Source: Bacteroidales bacterium (lineage in GTDB: Bacteria > Bacteroidota > Bacteroidia > Bacteroidales > NBLH01). From it: DNA of 64,000 bases. Shown here in pieces: positions 42,785-51,918 of the stretch. Each line of letters starts with the position of its first letter. The first letter of the stretch is position 1. A program made the position numbers and the translations under genes. Under the pieces are notes generated by a model. It ran no database searches. It saw only the letters and a program-made list of their open reading frames with translations, and was not told the DNA's origin. The DNA is taken from contig JAFGWC010000016.1 in NCBI GenBank assembly GCA_016937695.1, positions 26,111 through 90,110 on the forward strand, in the 5' to 3' direction.

Positions 42785-43165
42785 ATGAATATACCTGAAA
42801 ATTTAAAGTACACTAAAGACCATGAGTGGTTAAGAGTAGAAGGCGATGAAGCTTTTGTTGGAATTACTGATTTTGCACAAGGTGAATTAGGCGATATAGT
42901 TTTTATTGAAATTGAAACCGAAGGCGAAACTCTTGAGAAAGAAGAAGTTTTTGGTACAGTTGAAGCTGTAAAAACTGTTTCTGACCTTTTAATGCCAGTT
43001 ACCGGTGAAGTAATTGAAATTAATCCTAATCTTGAAGATACGCCTGAAATAGTTAATAAAGATCCTTATGGCAAGGGTTGGTTAATTAAAATTAAAATTT
43101 CTGATTTAGCAGAAGTTAATGATTTATTAGATGCTGCTGCTTATAAGCAACATACTAACGCTTAA
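42785..43165 (+). CDS. gcvH: Glycine cleavage system H protein
   Basis: The 126-residue protein matches GcvH throughout: [35 protein letters not shown], and the lipoylation site [20 protein letters not shown] with the modified Lys in EAVKT, then [13 protein letters not shown]. It shuttles the aminomethyl group between the P, T and L proteins through its lipoyl arm. Other glycine-cleavage genes are not in the window. It is 101 bp downstream of sprA, the conserved Bacteroidota order. Confidence 0.98.
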   Translation: MNIPENLKYTKDHEWLRVEGDEAFVGITDFAQGELGDIVFIEIETEGETLEKEEVFGTVEAVKTVSDLLMPVTGEVIEINPNLEDTPEIVNKDPYGKGWLIKIKISDLAEVNDLLDAAAYKQHTNA

Positions 43166-43213
43166 TTTAGTTTTACTTTATAAATTAGATAAAAGTTTTT
43201 TATAACCTTTAAG

Positions 43214-43331
43214 GAGCTGTCTAAAAAGTCATCTGATGAATAATTTTAGTATAATTTTGAATTTTATTATCCTAAAAAACAGCTAATTGAAAATTCATCA
43301 GATGACTAAGTTTTTATTTTTAGACAGCCTC
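43214..43331. terminator. Long inverted repeat between gcvH and the glycosyltransferase gene
   Basis: AGCTGTCTAAAAA then GTCATCTGATGAA (43215-43240) is answered by TTCATCAGATGAC (43294-43306) and TTTTTAGACAGCC (43317-43329). The arms total about 25 bp each, with a spacer of about 50 bp and a small interruption in the right arm. Lying between convergent genes, it probably acts as a bidirectional terminator. The size is larger than usual, so it could also be a degenerate mobile-element remnant. Confidence 0.65.
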
Positions 43332-43354
43332 TTTCTGATGCTCTTTTTTTAAGA

Positions 43355-44098
43355 TTATTTCACAAATTGTTTTATTTTACTGAAATTCTTTAAAAATAGA
43401 GTATAAATTCCTCCTATTTCATTTTTCTTAATAGATTTATAGTCTTCTTTAGATTTTATAATGATATTTTTAATATTATTATTGCTTTTTCCGCCCCATC
43501 GCATTTTTACAATAACAATTGGCAAATAAACAGTCGAAATTTTGTATTTACCTAAAAATCTGGTAATTAATTCATAATCGGCAGCAATTTTATAACTTGT
43601 ATCAAACACACCCAGTTTTTTGTAAATTTCTTTTTTAACAAAAAAAGTGGGATGAGGCGGCATCCAACCTTTTTTTAAATTTTCAAATATAAACTCGCCA
43701 GACTTCCAATTTCTTATAATTTTATTGGTATCGGCTTTTCTAACGTACTGTAAATCACCATACAACGAATCAGATTTTGATTTTTTAAATTCATTTGCAA
43801 TTTTTTCAATAATTAAATTGTTAGAATAAAAATCGTCAGCATGTAAAAAACCAATTATTTCACCACTTGCTAATTTTATTCCTTTATTAAGTGCATAATA
43901 CATGCCTTCATCATTTTCTGAAATTATCCTTGAAATATTTTCGGAATAATTTTTTACTAAATTTAAAGTATTGTCTGTCGATTTTCCATCAATAACAATA
44001 TATTCAATGTCTGTATATGTTTGATTTATAACAGATTCTATTGTTTTTTTAATAGTTGATTCGTTATTATAAACTGCAGTAATAATTGATATTTTCAC
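43355..44098 (-). CDS. Family 2 glycosyltransferase
   Basis: The 247-residue protein has the GT-A fold motifs of family 2: ISIITAVYNNESTIKKTIES, YIVIDGKSTDNTL, GMYYALNKGIKLASGEIIGF and LHADDFY, the DxD-like metal site. No membrane anchor is visible. It is similar in plan to WcaE/WcaA-type enzymes of exopolysaccharide synthesis. Its ATG overlaps the end of the acetyltransferase gene by 4 bp, so the two are coupled and probably act in the same polysaccharide or glycolipid pathway. The sugar donor is unknown. Confidence 0.92.
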   Translation of the reverse strand: MKISIITAVYNNESTIKKTIESVINQTYTDIEYIVIDGKSTDNTLNLVKNYSENISRIISENDEGMYYALNKGIKLASGEIIGFLHADDFYSNNLIIEKIANEFKKSKSDSLYGDLQYVRKADTNKIIRNWKSGEFIFENLKKGWMPPHPTFFVKKEIYKKLGVFDTSYKIAADYELITRFLGKYKISTVYLPIVIVKMRWGGKSNNNIKNIIIKSKEDYKSIKKNEIGGIYTLFLKNFSKIKQFVK

Positions 44099-44661
44099 GA
44101 TGTTTCTATTTTTCGTTCTCTAATTTTTTTTGCCGGATTACCAATATAAATTGAATATGCCTCTGTATTTTTTGATAAAACTGAATTTGTAGATAAAACA
44201 GTATGGCTTTTACATAAAACGTTATTATTTATAACAGATTTTGCACCAATCCAAACGCCATCTTCCAGAATAATTTTGCCTGTAATTAAATCAAAACTTT
44301 GTTTTTTATAATTATGATTTCCTGTTATAAGCATTGCCCCTTGCGAAATACAACAATTATCTCCAATTTCTACATCAGCAAGATTATCTATCCAAACATT
44401 TTCGCCAATCCATGAAAAATTTCCAATTTTTAATCGCCAAGGATATTTTATATTTACAGATGGTTTAATTACTACGCCTTTACCAATTTTTGAACCGAAC
44501 AATCGTAATAAAAAAATCTTTAAAAAGCTAAAAGGGTTTAATGGATTTATAAAAAACAAAACATTAATTAAATACCATAATGATTTAATAATAAATCCTT
44601 TACCGGAATTATATTCGCTGTTGTCGTATTTCGATAAATCGGTATAAATTGTTTTATACAT
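44095..44661 (-). CDS. Left-handed beta-helix acetyltransferase (WcaF/NodL-like)
   Basis: The 188-residue protein has hexapeptide repeats typical of the LbH acyltransferases: KPSVNIKYPWRLKIGNFSWI, ENVWIDNLADVEIGDNCCIS and KIILEDGVWIGAKSVI. The N-terminus (YNSGKGFIIKSLWYLINVLF, and LLRLFGSKIGKGVVIKPSV) is like WcaF of colanic acid synthesis. It likely O-acetylates a sugar unit using acetyl-CoA. A 4-bp overlap with the glycosyltransferase gene indicates joint expression. Confidence 0.9.
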   Translation of the reverse strand: MYKTIYTDLSKYDNSEYNSGKGFIIKSLWYLINVLFFINPLNPFSFLKIFLLRLFGSKIGKGVVIKPSVNIKYPWRLKIGNFSWIGENVWIDNLADVEIGDNCCISQGAMLITGNHNYKKQSFDLITGKIILEDGVWIGAKSVINNNVLCKSHTVLSTNSVLSKNTEAYSIYIGNPAKKIRERKIETS

Positions 44662-44761
44662 TTTATATTTTAAATGTAATTCTTTTTTTTTGTTTAGCTA
44701 AGATATTAATTTATTGATAATTTTGTTTATTCGTAAAATAATAAATGCTTTAATTTGAATT

Positions 44762-45421
44762 ATGTATAGCAAGAAAATATTTTTTTTGGTAATATTCTGG
44801 TTTAATGTTTTTTTGTCTTTTTCGCAAAATAACCAAATTGGCAGAGAAATAGATACTAATTATTTAAAGAGTAAAATTAATATACTCGAAAAAAAAATCA
44901 GCTTAAATAATAAATTGCCAAAAAAATATAAATTACAAACATTAATTGTATTATTGTATTATTCTGAATTAGAACATATTAACATTACTTTTAAAAATAA
45001 AAATTTAAAAACCAGCTTAGCTTGCCGACCTAAAATTGGGTTTATTTTTAAGAAAAAATCAAAAAGAAAATATATTATTTTTATAAATAATAAATCTAAA
45101 AAATTAGAAAATGTTTTATTAAAGAATGTTCCTTTTAATGCACAAGTAGGTGTTATTTCTCACGAAATTGCACATATAGTAGATTATTCTAAAAAAAGCA
45201 ATTTACAAGTTATAAAAACAGCAATTAATTATTTATCGATAAAAAAAAGAGAAAAATTTGAAAAATCGATAGATTCTATTGCAATAAAACATGGTTTTGG
45301 CTGGCAGTTGTATGATTGGGCAGATTATATTTTAAATAAATCGAAGGTTTCAGATAAATACAAAAATTACAAAAGGCTTATTTACCTTGAGCCTCAAGAG
45401 ATTTTGGGAAAAATCAAATAA
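44762..45421 (+). CDS. Secreted putative metalloprotease with HEXXH motif
   Basis: The 219-residue protein has a signal peptide (MYSKKIFFLVIFWFNVFLSF-SQ). It carries VGVISHEIAHIVDYSKKSN, an HEXXH zinc motif typical of metallopeptidases. A third ligand could lie in the downstream helix (KSIDSIAIKHGFG), but I cannot assign it. I do not recognise the family. The rest is Lys/Asn-rich. The 3' end overlaps the convergent formimidoylglutamase gene by 8 bp. Function as an enzyme is plausible but not proven. Confidence 0.72.
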   Translation: MYSKKIFFLVIFWFNVFLSFSQNNQIGREIDTNYLKSKINILEKKISLNNKLPKKYKLQTLIVLLYYSELEHINITFKNKNLKTSLACRPKIGFIFKKKSKRKYIIFINNKSKKLENVLLKNVPFNAQVGVISHEIAHIVDYSKKSNLQVIKTAINYLSIKKREKFEKSIDSIAIKHGFGWQLYDWADYILNKSKVSDKYKNYKRLIYLEPQEILGKIK

Positions 45422-46424
45422 TATTTCCCGACATTGCATTTATAACCGAATAAATTATAATTGCCCCTAATTTAGCCGTTCTGTTGTCTTCATCAAATCT
45501 TGGCGATATTTCTGCAATATCAAAGCTTATTAGCTTTTTTGAATGCACAATATGTTTAATTAATTGTAATGTTATTTCAGGCAAAAGTCCAAATGGCTGT
45601 GGTGCGCTTACGCCTGGCGCATAGGCAGATGAAAAAACATCGGCACAAACTGTCAGATATATATAATCGCTTTGATTAATAAAAGTGCTTAAATTTGACT
45701 TTGTTTTTTCAATATTTTCCTGATTAATATCTTTTGCAAGTTCATATTTTACATTTAATTCTTTTGCTGTATGAAATAACCTTTTAGTATTCGCATAAGT
45801 CTGAATACCAACACAATAGTACGAGAAATTTTTCTTTTGTTCAATACAATTTTCTGCAATTTGTAAAAACATTGAGCCTGAGTTTACACCATTTTTTGTA
45901 TATGGTCGTAAATCAAAATGTGCATCAAAATTTATAATTCCTATTTTATTGTTTGTTTTATTTTTCAGGAAATTTGAAATGCCTAAATAATTACCAAAAG
46001 CAATATCGTGTCCACCTCCTAAAACTATAGGAAAAATATTTTTTGATAAAATTAGTTCAACTGCTTTTGATAAATTTTGTTGCGATTTTTCTAAATCATT
46101 ATCAATGCAGGTTATATTTCCGGCATCGTAAAGTGAAATATTTAAATCTATATCGAAAGGAAAATTGGACATTTCTTTTCTTATGTAATCTGGCGCCTGT
46201 GCAGCACCAATTCGGCCTAAATTTCTTTTTACGCCTTCGTTACATTCAAAACCAATAAAACAAAAATTATGATAGGTATTATTTGCAATTAATTTATCTA
46301 GGTTATTTAAGTTGATATTAATTACAGATTGATGCCAACGCATTGATTCAATGTCGTTTACATCATCAATTCTGCCTGTCCAATATTTTTTTTTATTGTG
46401 CTTATATCCGATTTTAAATTTCAT
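45414..46424 (-). CDS. Formimidoylglutamase-like ureohydrolase (arginase/agmatinase superfamily)
   Basis: The 336-residue protein has the ureohydrolase motifs: GRIGAAQAPDYIRKEM, VLGGGHDIAFG (Mn His), IINFDAHFDLRPY (Mn ligands) and TVCADVFSSAYAPGVSAPQP. The last resembles HutG more than arginase. In that segment the first Asp of the usual DxD pair is Cys, a substitution I believe occurs in Bacteroidota relatives. The likely reaction is hydrolysis of N-formimidoyl-glutamate in histidine degradation, but no other hut gene lies nearby, so the substrate is uncertain. The stop overlaps the convergent gene. Confidence 0.87.
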   Translation of the reverse strand: MKFKIGYKHNKKKYWTGRIDDVNDIESMRWHQSVININLNNLDKLIANNTYHNFCFIGFECNEGVKRNLGRIGAAQAPDYIRKEMSNFPFDIDLNISLYDAGNITCIDNDLEKSQQNLSKAVELILSKNIFPIVLGGGHDIAFGNYLGISNFLKNKTNNKIGIINFDAHFDLRPYTKNGVNSGSMFLQIAENCIEQKKNFSYYCVGIQTYANTKRLFHTAKELNVKYELAKDINQENIEKTKSNLSTFINQSDYIYLTVCADVFSSAYAPGVSAPQPFGLLPEITLQLIKHIVHSKKLISFDIAEISPRFDEDNRTAKLGAIIIYSVINAMSGNII

Positions 46425-46453
46425 TGATTAAAATAAATGTATTTGACTGATAG

Positions 46454-47551
46454 TTAGCTATTTGTATTGTCTGTTTTCTTCTCTTTTCTTTTTTTCCTTA
46501 AAATTAAAATAGGCGGAATATATGAAAGAATTAATGCAACGCTTAAGATAAGAAGCAGTAATTGCCTGATACTTATGAAATTAGAGAAATAAAATACAAA
46601 ATATATAAATATTACATTTACAAATGAAATAATAAGTGTAACCTGAATGTGATTTAATCCTAATTCTAAAAGTTGATGGTGTAAGTGTTTCTTATCCGCC
46701 TGCATTATTGGTTTACCAATTACAAATCGGATAAACATAACTCTAAGCATATCAAATAAAGGAATAATTAATACGCCAAAAGAAACAGCAGGTGCAGGAT
46801 ACATTGTAAAAGCTTTTGATTTATCTATATTAAATTCGTTAAATTTAATTACTAAAATTGAAAGAATAAGTCCAATAATTAATGAGCCTGTATCGCCCAT
46901 AAATATTTTATTTTTACTTCCAAAAACATTAAAAAGGAAAAAAGAGAATAATGATGACATTAAAGAAATGGAAATTATAACATACTGATAATAAGTTGAT
47001 TTTAAAAACCAAAAACCAAATGCACCTGCTGTAATTATTCCAATTGAGGCAGACAATCCATCAACTCCGTCAATAAAATTAAATCCATTTATAATTACAA
47101 GTATTGTAAAAATGCTTAAAACAACACTCCAAATATATCCTATTTCTTTAATACCAAAAAAACCATGTAAATTTGTCAATCTAATATCTGACATCAATAC
47201 TATAATTGTTGCTGCTAATATTTGGCCAATAAATTTAGTTAAAGGAGCTGTTATTAATATGTCATCTTTTATTCCAATAAAAAATATTATAATTAATGCT
47301 GCAATTATATATTGAAATTCTTTTAGAATACTTGAATCTGACCATAAACTAATACTAATAATAAAACCTGCAAAAATTGATAAACCACCTAAATTTGGAA
47401 TACTATATTTATGTGCGCTTCTTTCTTGAGGTTCAGCAAATAAGTGTTTTATTTTTGAAACTCTTACGATAGTTGGAATAGAAAAATATACAACCGCAAA
47501 AGCTGTTATTGCGCTTAAAACAATAGAAGTTATAGGGTTAAAATTAAACAT
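46454..47551 (-). CDS. Undecaprenyl-phosphate sugar-1-phosphate transferase (WecA/MraY family)
   Basis: The 365-residue membrane protein has about ten helices and the family motifs RSAHKYSIPNLGGLSIFAGF, IGIKDDILITAPLTKFIGQI, NGFNFIDGVDGLSASIG, KIFMGDTGSLIIGLI and ADKKHLHHQLLELGL. The last has the HxHH-type loop of WecA/TagO enzymes. It transfers GlcNAc-1-P or a similar sugar phosphate onto undecaprenyl phosphate on the cytoplasmic face, the first step of O-antigen or other surface glycan assembly. It fits with the glycosyltransferase and acetyltransferase genes 2-4 kb away. Confidence 0.93.
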   Translation of the reverse strand: MFNFNPITSIVLSAITAFAVVYFSIPTIVRVSKIKHLFAEPQERSAHKYSIPNLGGLSIFAGFIISISLWSDSSILKEFQYIIAALIIIFFIGIKDDILITAPLTKFIGQILAATIIVLMSDIRLTNLHGFFGIKEIGYIWSVVLSIFTILVIINGFNFIDGVDGLSASIGIITAGAFGFWFLKSTYYQYVIISISLMSSLFSFFLFNVFGSKNKIFMGDTGSLIIGLILSILVIKFNEFNIDKSKAFTMYPAPAVSFGVLIIPLFDMLRVMFIRFVIGKPIMQADKKHLHHQLLELGLNHIQVTLIISFVNVIFIYFVFYFSNFISIRQLLLLILSVALILSYIPPILILRKKRKEKKTDNTNS

Positions 47552-47678
47552 AAAATTAACTTAATTATATTTAGCAAAGCTACTATTTTTATCAATTATT
47601 ATTAAAAAAATACATGAATTATTGATAAGCGTATTTATTTTTGTTATTTCTTTATCATTTAATATAATAATTGAAAAT

Positions 47679-48683
47679 ATGATATTAGTTAGTGGTGGAA
47701 CAGGCCTGTTAGGCTCACATTTACTATTTTACTTAATTAGTAAAGGAGAAAAAGTCAGAGCTTTAAAAAGGGAAAACAGTAATATTAATAACGTTTTAAA
47801 AATTTTTAGTTATTATTCTGATAATGCAAATGAATTATTTAATAAAATTGAATGGTTTGATGCTGATATTTTAGACTCAGACTCTATTATTGAAAGTATG
47901 ATTGGAATAAAGCAAGTTTATCATACAGCCGCAATTGTTTCTTTTAATCCAAATGATAAAGAAAAAATGATTAAAACTAATATTAGTGGTACTGCAAATA
48001 TGGTAAATGCTGCTATTGCAAATAATATTGAAAAATTTTGTCATGTTAGTTCAATTTCGGCATTGGGCGATACTGATGATATTATTACTGAAGAAACTTT
48101 CAGAAAACCCGGTAATAGATATTCAGGATATTCAATAAGCAAATACAGATCGGAATTAGAAGTGTGGCGCGGAATTACTGAAGGCTTAAATGCTGTTATT
48201 GTTAATCCTTCTATTATATTGGGCGCTGGAAATTGGACTAAGGGAAGCTCTTCAATTTTTTACAACCTTTGGAAAGGAATGAGATTTTATTCTTCAGGTT
48301 CTACTGGATATGTTGATATTGAGGATGTTATAAAAATTATGATTTATTTAATGGAAAGTGACATAAATAATGAAAGATTTATTGTATCGACAGAAAATTT
48401 GGCTTATAAAGATGTTTTTAATAAAATTTCTGATTCTTTAGGAATTCAAAAACCAACAATTTATGCAAATTCATTTGTATTATCTTTAGCTTGGCGATTA
48501 AATTATTTATTTTCTTTATTTTCAGGAAAAAGTCCTAAAATAACTAAAGAAATTGCTAGTTCTGCTCAAACAAAATCTGTATATTCAAATGAAAAAACAG
48601 TTAATGTTCTATCTTATAGATTTTTACCTATTAATGAATCAATAAATAAAATTTCTGCTTTATTTAAAAACGATTTTATTTAG
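47679..48683 (+). CDS. NAD(P)-dependent epimerase/dehydratase (extended SDR)
   Basis: The 334-residue protein has the Rossmann start MILVSGGTGLLGSHLLFYL, a mid-domain HTAAIVSFNP, the active-site YSGYSISKYRSELEVWRG (YxxxK) and VNPSIILGAGNW, all typical of the extended short-chain dehydrogenase family. Upstream in-frame TTG (47622) would add 19 hydrophobic residues before the dinucleotide-binding motif, so the ATG at 47679 is preferred. Substrate is unknown; nucleotide-sugar or lipid precursors are possible. It is transcribed divergently from the WecA-like gene. Confidence 0.9.
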   Translation: MILVSGGTGLLGSHLLFYLISKGEKVRALKRENSNINNVLKIFSYYSDNANELFNKIEWFDADILDSDSIIESMIGIKQVYHTAAIVSFNPNDKEKMIKTNISGTANMVNAAIANNIEKFCHVSSISALGDTDDIITEETFRKPGNRYSGYSISKYRSELEVWRGITEGLNAVIVNPSIILGAGNWTKGSSSIFYNLWKGMRFYSSGSTGYVDIEDVIKIMIYLMESDINNERFIVSTENLAYKDVFNKISDSLGIQKPTIYANSFVLSLAWRLNYLFSLFSGKSPKITKEIASSAQTKSVYSNEKTVNVLSYRFLPINESINKISALFKNDFI

Positions 48684-48801
48684 ATTTTTATTAATAAAAA
48701 TAGAATAATTCAAATAATTGTACGTTATAATAATGAATTGATTTACGAATTGAAGCTTGCTTGGAATTTTTCCAGATGCCAGCTTATTTTAAGCAGAATG
48801 A

Positions 48802-48847
48802 TTTCCCCACCATTTAATAATCCGGTTTAAGGTGGGGAAACTTTTTT
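48802..48847 (+). terminator. Intrinsic terminator after the epimerase gene
   Basis: TTTCCCCACC (48802-48811) pairs with GGTGGGGAAA (48831-48840) and is followed by CTTTTTT. The stem has 10 bp. The remainder of the 257-bp gap before the next gene shows no other clear feature. Confidence 0.88.
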
Positions 48848-48940
48848 CTATTCTTTTCAAAAACAATATGAAAAATTAATTATACCAGCCAAATATTTTT
48901 TTTATAAAAATTCTTCATAAATAAATTAAATTTACAATTA

Positions 48941-49777
48941 ATGAAAACAAAATATCTGTTATTAATTTTATTGTTAGTTTTTAATTTTAAATCTTTTTCA
49001 CAATTAGATTTATGGACTGTTGGTACCGCAAGAACAATCCAAAAAAACAGATTAGAAGTAAGTGCTTTTAGACCAGCTAGATATGGATTAACAAATACTC
49101 TTGAAATATCTGCTCAACCTTTTGTGTTTTTCTTTTTTCCAAATGCACAAATAAAGAAAAACTGGTATAATAGGTCTTTTTCTATAGCTACTGTGCATGG
49201 AATTAATTATCCTTCAATATTTTTAAACATTGTGCGTAAAAGAGATTATGAAAAAATTATACCGGTTGACTCGGTTGTTCCAAAATTATTCGTTTTTAAA
49301 AACGAAATTATTTTTAGTAAAATATTAGTTGAACGTACATCATGTGAAGCTGAAAACTTACTGTTATCTTTAAAAATAGGTGTTCAATTTGCTTTAAAGT
49401 TTGGCGAATCTACTTTGCCGCTTATCGAAAAACCAATTATTTATCAAAGAACTTCTGTTTATCACGATAAACTTTTGTGGTATGTTGGAGCCGATTTAGA
49501 TGGACACATTAATGATTTTTTAAATTTTTCTGTTGATGTAGATTTTCTTTCAGTTGGCTCATCAATAAATGATTATGCAATTGAACACAAAGGAATAATA
49601 TTAATGCCTATTACAAATAGTTTAACTGTTGCCGGCGGATACAAAATTTCATATGGTTCTTATCCTTCAGGAAATAAATTTTTTATTTGGCCATTAATTG
49701 ATATTTCCTGGACATATAATTTCAAACTCTCAAAACCTAAGCAATTGGATTTGTTTAAAAACGATAAAATGTATTAA
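48941..49777 (+). CDS. Hypothetical outer-membrane beta-barrel protein
   Basis: The 278-residue protein has a signal peptide (MKTKYLLLILLLVFNFKSFS-Q). The mature part is beta-rich with alternating aromatic residues (NRLEVSAFRPARYGLTNTLE, FFIWPLIDISWTYNFKLSKP). A small transmembrane barrel or outer-membrane-associated protein is likely. No named family is recognised. It ends 13 bp before the convergent ispD stop and has no obvious operon partner. Confidence 0.75.
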   Translation: MKTKYLLLILLLVFNFKSFSQLDLWTVGTARTIQKNRLEVSAFRPARYGLTNTLEISAQPFVFFFFPNAQIKKNWYNRSFSIATVHGINYPSIFLNIVRKRDYEKIIPVDSVVPKLFVFKNEIIFSKILVERTSCEAENLLLSLKIGVQFALKFGESTLPLIEKPIIYQRTSVYHDKLLWYVGADLDGHINDFLNFSVDVDFLSVGSSINDYAIEHKGIILMPITNSLTVAGGYKISYGSYPSGNKFFIWPLIDISWTYNFKLSKPKQLDLFKNDKMY

Positions 49778-49790
49778 AAAAATGATTTTT

Positions 49791-50462
49791 TTATTCAAAA
49801 TTATTAATCAAAGCTTCTGCTATTATTAAATCAGTATTTGTAGTAATTTTTATATTTTCAATATTTCCTTCAACAAGATTAATTTTTTCGCCAATAGATT
49901 CTACAACATTTGCATCATCTGTAAATGTTGAATTATAATTTTGCTGATAAGCAATTTTTAAAATTTCGGTTTTAAAAACTTGTGGTGTTTGGATTAATCT
50001 TAAATTATTTCTTTTTAACGAAAAACTTTCATTAAATCCGATTTCTCTAACAGAATCAACAGGTTCAACAACAGGAATAGCATTTCCTAGCATTTGAGCT
50101 GTGGAAAAGCAGTTTTTTATAGTTGTATTTGAAACTAATGGACGAACTCCATCATGTATTGCAATTAAGCTGTCTTCATTAATTGTACTTAATCCGTTTT
50201 TTACCGATTCAAACCTTGTTTGTCCGCCATTTACAATTTTATGATTAATCTCAAATTCATATTTTGAACAAAGTTCTTTCCATGTATGTGTTTGATTATC
50301 AGATAATACTACAATAATTTTAATGCTGTTATCAAAATTAAAAAATGCATTTATGCTATGCATTAAAATTGGTAATCCTTTTAATAATACAAATTGTTTT
50401 GGAATATTGCCCGAAAATCTTTCGCCGGAGCCGGCAGCTACAATTATGGCAAACTTTGTCAT
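49791..50462 (-). CDS. ispD: 2-C-methyl-D-erythritol 4-phosphate cytidylyltransferase IspD
   Basis: The 223-residue protein carries the IspD motifs: AIIVAAGSGERFSGNIPKQF (CTP-binding loop with Arg/Lys), NGGQTRFESVKNGL, IAIHDGVRPLVSN, RLIQTPQVFK and TFTDDANVVESIG, then IKITTNTDL. It makes CDP-methylerythritol in the non-mevalonate isoprenoid pathway in the cytoplasm. Length is normal. It is followed upstream by an HD-domain gene 21 bp away, on the same strand. Confidence 0.97.
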   Translation of the reverse strand: MTKFAIIVAAGSGERFSGNIPKQFVLLKGLPILMHSINAFFNFDNSIKIIVVLSDNQTHTWKELCSKYEFEINHKIVNGGQTRFESVKNGLSTINEDSLIAIHDGVRPLVSNTTIKNCFSTAQMLGNAIPVVEPVDSVREIGFNESFSLKRNNLRLIQTPQVFKTEILKIAYQQNYNSTFTDDANVVESIGEKINLVEGNIENIKITTNTDLIIAEALINNFE

Positions 50463-50483
50463 AAGCTTTTTATTTTTTAATGA

Positions 50484-51110
50484 TTAGGTTAATATTCTTA
50501 GTTCTTTTTCAATATTATTTTTTGCCTTAGTTTCAAAATTAATAAAAAAAATGTCAGTTTTAAATATTCTTTCCTGTTTTAAAAAATGTTTTAATACTTT
50601 ACGTCGCCCGTCATTATATATTATATTTGGGAAAATATAATATTCCTTTCTTATTTGTTTGTAATATAATTCATAATCAGTCCATTCAGCACCAAGTTTT
50701 GCTAAATCAAAATCCAGTAAAAATTTTAAATCATTTTCATTTGCACTTTCGTGACTTTTTGTTGCTAAAATAAAATTAAAACATTTTTCAATTTTTTCAA
50801 TAGGGAAATTAATTTTTTCTAAGTGATTTTTTGCAAAAAAAGCACTTTTTAATTCATTGTCTTTTTTTTCCGAATTATAAATAATATCATGATAAAAAAT
50901 TGATAATTGTAAAGAACTTAAATCATAAATATCAGATTTATAGATGTTTGACAAAACAATCATTTCTTTTATATGATTTAAATTATGATAAAATCTTTTT
51001 TTTGAATTATATTTATTAGCTATTTCATACCAATAAACTTCTAATGTTTTATTATTGGCGTAATTATTTAACAATTCAAAATAAATATCTTTAATATTAA
51101 TATTTATCAT
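50484..51110 (-). CDS. HD-domain predicted metal-dependent phosphohydrolase
   Basis: The 208-residue protein has RFYHNLNHIKEM near the N-terminus, LSIFYHDIIYN (the HD pair) and later KSHESANENDLKFLLDFDLA, which fits the HD superfamily of metal-dependent hydrolases. It resembles the uncharacterised group annotated as predicted metal-dependent HD phosphohydrolases. The natural substrate is unknown. It lies 21 bp upstream of ispD on the same strand and is transcribed divergently from radC. Confidence 0.85.
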   Translation of the reverse strand: MININIKDIYFELLNNYANNKTLEVYWYEIANKYNSKKRFYHNLNHIKEMIVLSNIYKSDIYDLSSLQLSIFYHDIIYNSEKKDNELKSAFFAKNHLEKINFPIEKIEKCFNFILATKSHESANENDLKFLLDFDLAKLGAEWTDYELYYKQIRKEYYIFPNIIYNDGRRKVLKHFLKQERIFKTDIFFINFETKAKNNIEKELRILT

Positions 51111-51215
51111 TAAAAATATGAGTTTTAAAAGCGTTAATTATTTAACAGATATAAAAATTAATAAATTTCATTAAATTTAATGTATTTTTAAATCATACAA
51201 AAATAAATACTACAA

Positions 51216-51911
51216 ATGGCTGATAGACTTAGCATTAAAAATTGGGCAATTGAAGACAGACCAAGAGAAAAACTATTACTAAAAGGAATAAACAGTTTAA
51301 GCGATGCTGAGTTAATAGCAATATTAATTTCTTCCGGAAGCTTTGAAGAAACTGCTGTTGAGCTTTCCAAAAGAATAATTTCTTCTGTTGATAATAATTT
51401 AAATCAATTAGGAAAATTATCGATTAAAGATTTACAAAAATTTAAAGGAATTGGCCAAGCTAAAGCAATTTCTATTGTTGCAGCAATGGAATTGGGGCGA
51501 AGACGAAAACTTTCGGAAATTATTATTAAAGAAAATATTCAATCGAGCGAACAAGCTTATGAAATATTTAATCCTGTTTTAGAAGATTTGCCTCACGAAG
51601 AATTTTGGATTGCTTTTTTAAACAGAGCTAATAAAGTTATTGCTAAAACCAGAATTAGCCAAGGCGGAATTGCCGGAACCGTTATTGATGTTAAAATTAT
51701 TATGAAACTTGCCATTGAAAACCTTGCCAGTGGAATAATTTTATGTCATAATCATCCGTCAGGCAATAAAAAACCAAGTAATGAAGATATTAAAATTACA
51801 AACAAGCTAATAGAAGCTGGCAAGTTGTTGGATATTAGTGTTTTAGACCACATAATTATTGCAAACTCATCATATTTTAGTTTTGCTGACCAAGGTTTAA
51901 TTAATAAATAG
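51216..51911 (+). CDS. radC: RadC family JAMM-domain protein
   Basis: The 231-residue protein has the N-terminal helix-hairpin-helix region (LSIKNWAIEDRPREKLLLKG; LQKFKGIGQAKAISIVAAME) and a JAMM domain with HEEFW, HNHPSGNKKPSNEDI and LDISVLDHIIIA (metal-binding motif). RadC-type proteins are widespread and conserved; their role in DNA repair is not settled. It is directly upstream of the deacetylase-like gene and may be transcribed with it. Confidence 0.95.
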   Translation: MADRLSIKNWAIEDRPREKLLLKGINSLSDAELIAILISSGSFEETAVELSKRIISSVDNNLNQLGKLSIKDLQKFKGIGQAKAISIVAAMELGRRRKLSEIIIKENIQSSEQAYEIFNPVLEDLPHEEFWIAFLNRANKVIAKTRISQGGIAGTVIDVKIIMKLAIENLASGIILCHNHPSGNKKPSNEDIKITNKLIEAGKLLDISVLDHIIIANSSYFSFADQGLINK

Positions 51912-51918
51912 TTTTTTG

